A stretch of 64,000 nucleotides of DNA from the NCBI RefSeq assembly GCF_014656415.1, contig NZ_BNCJ01000010.1, forward strand, positions 62,001 through 126,000. The letters are read 5' to 3'. Every line of letters starts with the position of its first letter. The stretch's first letter is position 1. A model generated the notes under the pieces. It was given only the letters and a program-made list of their open reading frames with translations. It was not told the DNA's origin and did no database searches. This DNA is from Seohaeicola zhoushanensis. GTDB taxonomy: Bacteria > Pseudomonadota > Alphaproteobacteria > Rhodobacterales > Rhodobacteraceae. The position numbers and the translations under genes were made by a program. Below, piece after piece: positions 63,495-64,000 of this stretch.

Positions 63495-64000
63495 ATGAGC
63501 GCTCATGTCCCCCGCCCCCTGCAAAACCCCGGAACAAGGCTGAAGTTCGTCGCTGCCGTGCTCGGACTCAGCATGGCGCTGGTTGCGGGCATGGCCTGGC
63601 TGGTACTGAGCGAACTCGAAGAACTCTCGACCGCCAATTCGGACAACCTGCAGTGGACGCTGGCACAGGCCGACGTTGAATACCTCCGTTTTCGTCTGGC
63701 CATCGACGAAGCACGGCACCACGACGGCAGCCTCGCCGACGTGCGCCGCCGCTTCGACATATTCTACAGCCGCATGGACACGCTGGAACGCGGGACCGTC
63801 TACCAGACGCTTCGCGAGTCGCGCGAGTTCGACGCACCGAGGGAACGACTGACAACCTTCCTATCCCGAACCATCCCGCTGATCGACGCGCCAGATGCAC
63901 AGCTTGAAGCCGGGCTCGGAGATCTCGCCGCCCAGGCACTCGCGATTTCCCCGCACGTGCGCGCGCTGTCGCTATCGGGCCTCTCGGCATTTGCCCAACT
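63495..64000 (+). CDS. Membrane sensor protein, N-terminal part
   Basis: The frame is open from an ATG at 63495 to the window end, giving 168 residues. A short cytosolic tail with LKF is followed by one membrane helix (VAAVLGLSMALVAGMAWLVL) and a periplasmic helical region (ELEELSTANSDNLQWTLAQADVEYLRFRLAIDEARH). This is the usual front end of a sensor histidine kinase or a diguanylate cyclase; the catalytic part lies outside the window. It follows the exported protein in the same apparent operon. Confidence 0.7.
   Translation, partial: MSAHVPRPLQNPGTRLKFVAAVLGLSMALVAGMAWLVLSELEELSTANSDNLQWTLAQADVEYLRFRLAIDEARHHDGSLADVRRRFDIFYSRMDTLERGTVYQTLRESREFDAPRERLTTFLSRTIPLIDAPDAQLEAGLGDLAAQALAISPHVRALSLSGLSAFAQ

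Overview
The window is a GC-rich chromosomal segment of an alphaproteobacterium, most likely a Rhodobacteraceae / Roseobacter-group species. The pointers are ornithine-lipid genes olsBA, the CtrA-phosphorelay phosphotransferase ChpT, the order rplU-rpmA-GNAT-obg-proB-proA, an L21 protein with a C-terminal helix-hairpin-helix extension, and many ABC importers for small organic solutes. Genes are densely packed in operons with ATGA, GTGA or TGATG overlaps. I see no insertion sequence, prophage, CRISPR array, integrase or rRNA. There is one tRNA.

Region 1 (1-13,002) is mostly core: the end of an amine oxidase, rpsB-tsf with a structured leader and a clear terminator, a 2-hydroxychromene-2-carboxylate isomerase, olsB-olsA, a DUF3553 protein, chpT, the rplU-to-proA block, two adjacent DUF2059 exported proteins and tRNA-Ser(CGA).

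Region 2 (13,118-35,484) is nutrient uptake and catabolism. A DeoR regulator heads a PhnD-PhnC-PhnE-PhnE importer that ends in a HAD-IIA hydrolase. A LysR regulator diverges from an oxidoreductase / polyamine-type importer / GMC oxidoreductase / enolase-superfamily operon. A PcaR-type IclR regulator diverges from pcaIJF, the last steps of the beta-ketoadipate pathway. A PepSY membrane protein and a MarR-EmrA-EmrB efflux operon follow.

Region 3 (35,805-45,924) is a Tad (Flp) pilus locus: two pilins, CpaB, three TadE/G-like proteins, CpaE, CpaF, TadB, TadC, a LuxR-type regulator and the prepilin peptidase. The outer-membrane secretin (CpaC/RcpA), CpaD/RcpB and TadD are not in the locus.

Region 4 (46,108-56,450) holds a MATE exporter, a small glyoxalase-superfamily protein, and an eight-gene leftward operon: sugar-type ABC importer, enolase-superfamily enzyme, two-subunit gluconate-dehydrogenase-like GMC enzyme and a GntR regulator. 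Region 5 (56,596-64,000) is an exopolysaccharide locus: polymerase/ligase-like membrane protein, Wzz/GumC chain-length protein, LuxR-type response regulator, a fused WecG glycosyltransferase plus initiating sugar-phosphate transferase, GalU, a cysteine-free sulfite-oxidase-fold-like protein and the start of a membrane sensor protein. An 18-bp dyad, CCTATCC-N4-GGATAGG, occurs twice exactly in this locus and once in degenerate form, always in front of one of its transcription units; it is the best candidate for an undescribed regulatory circuit here.
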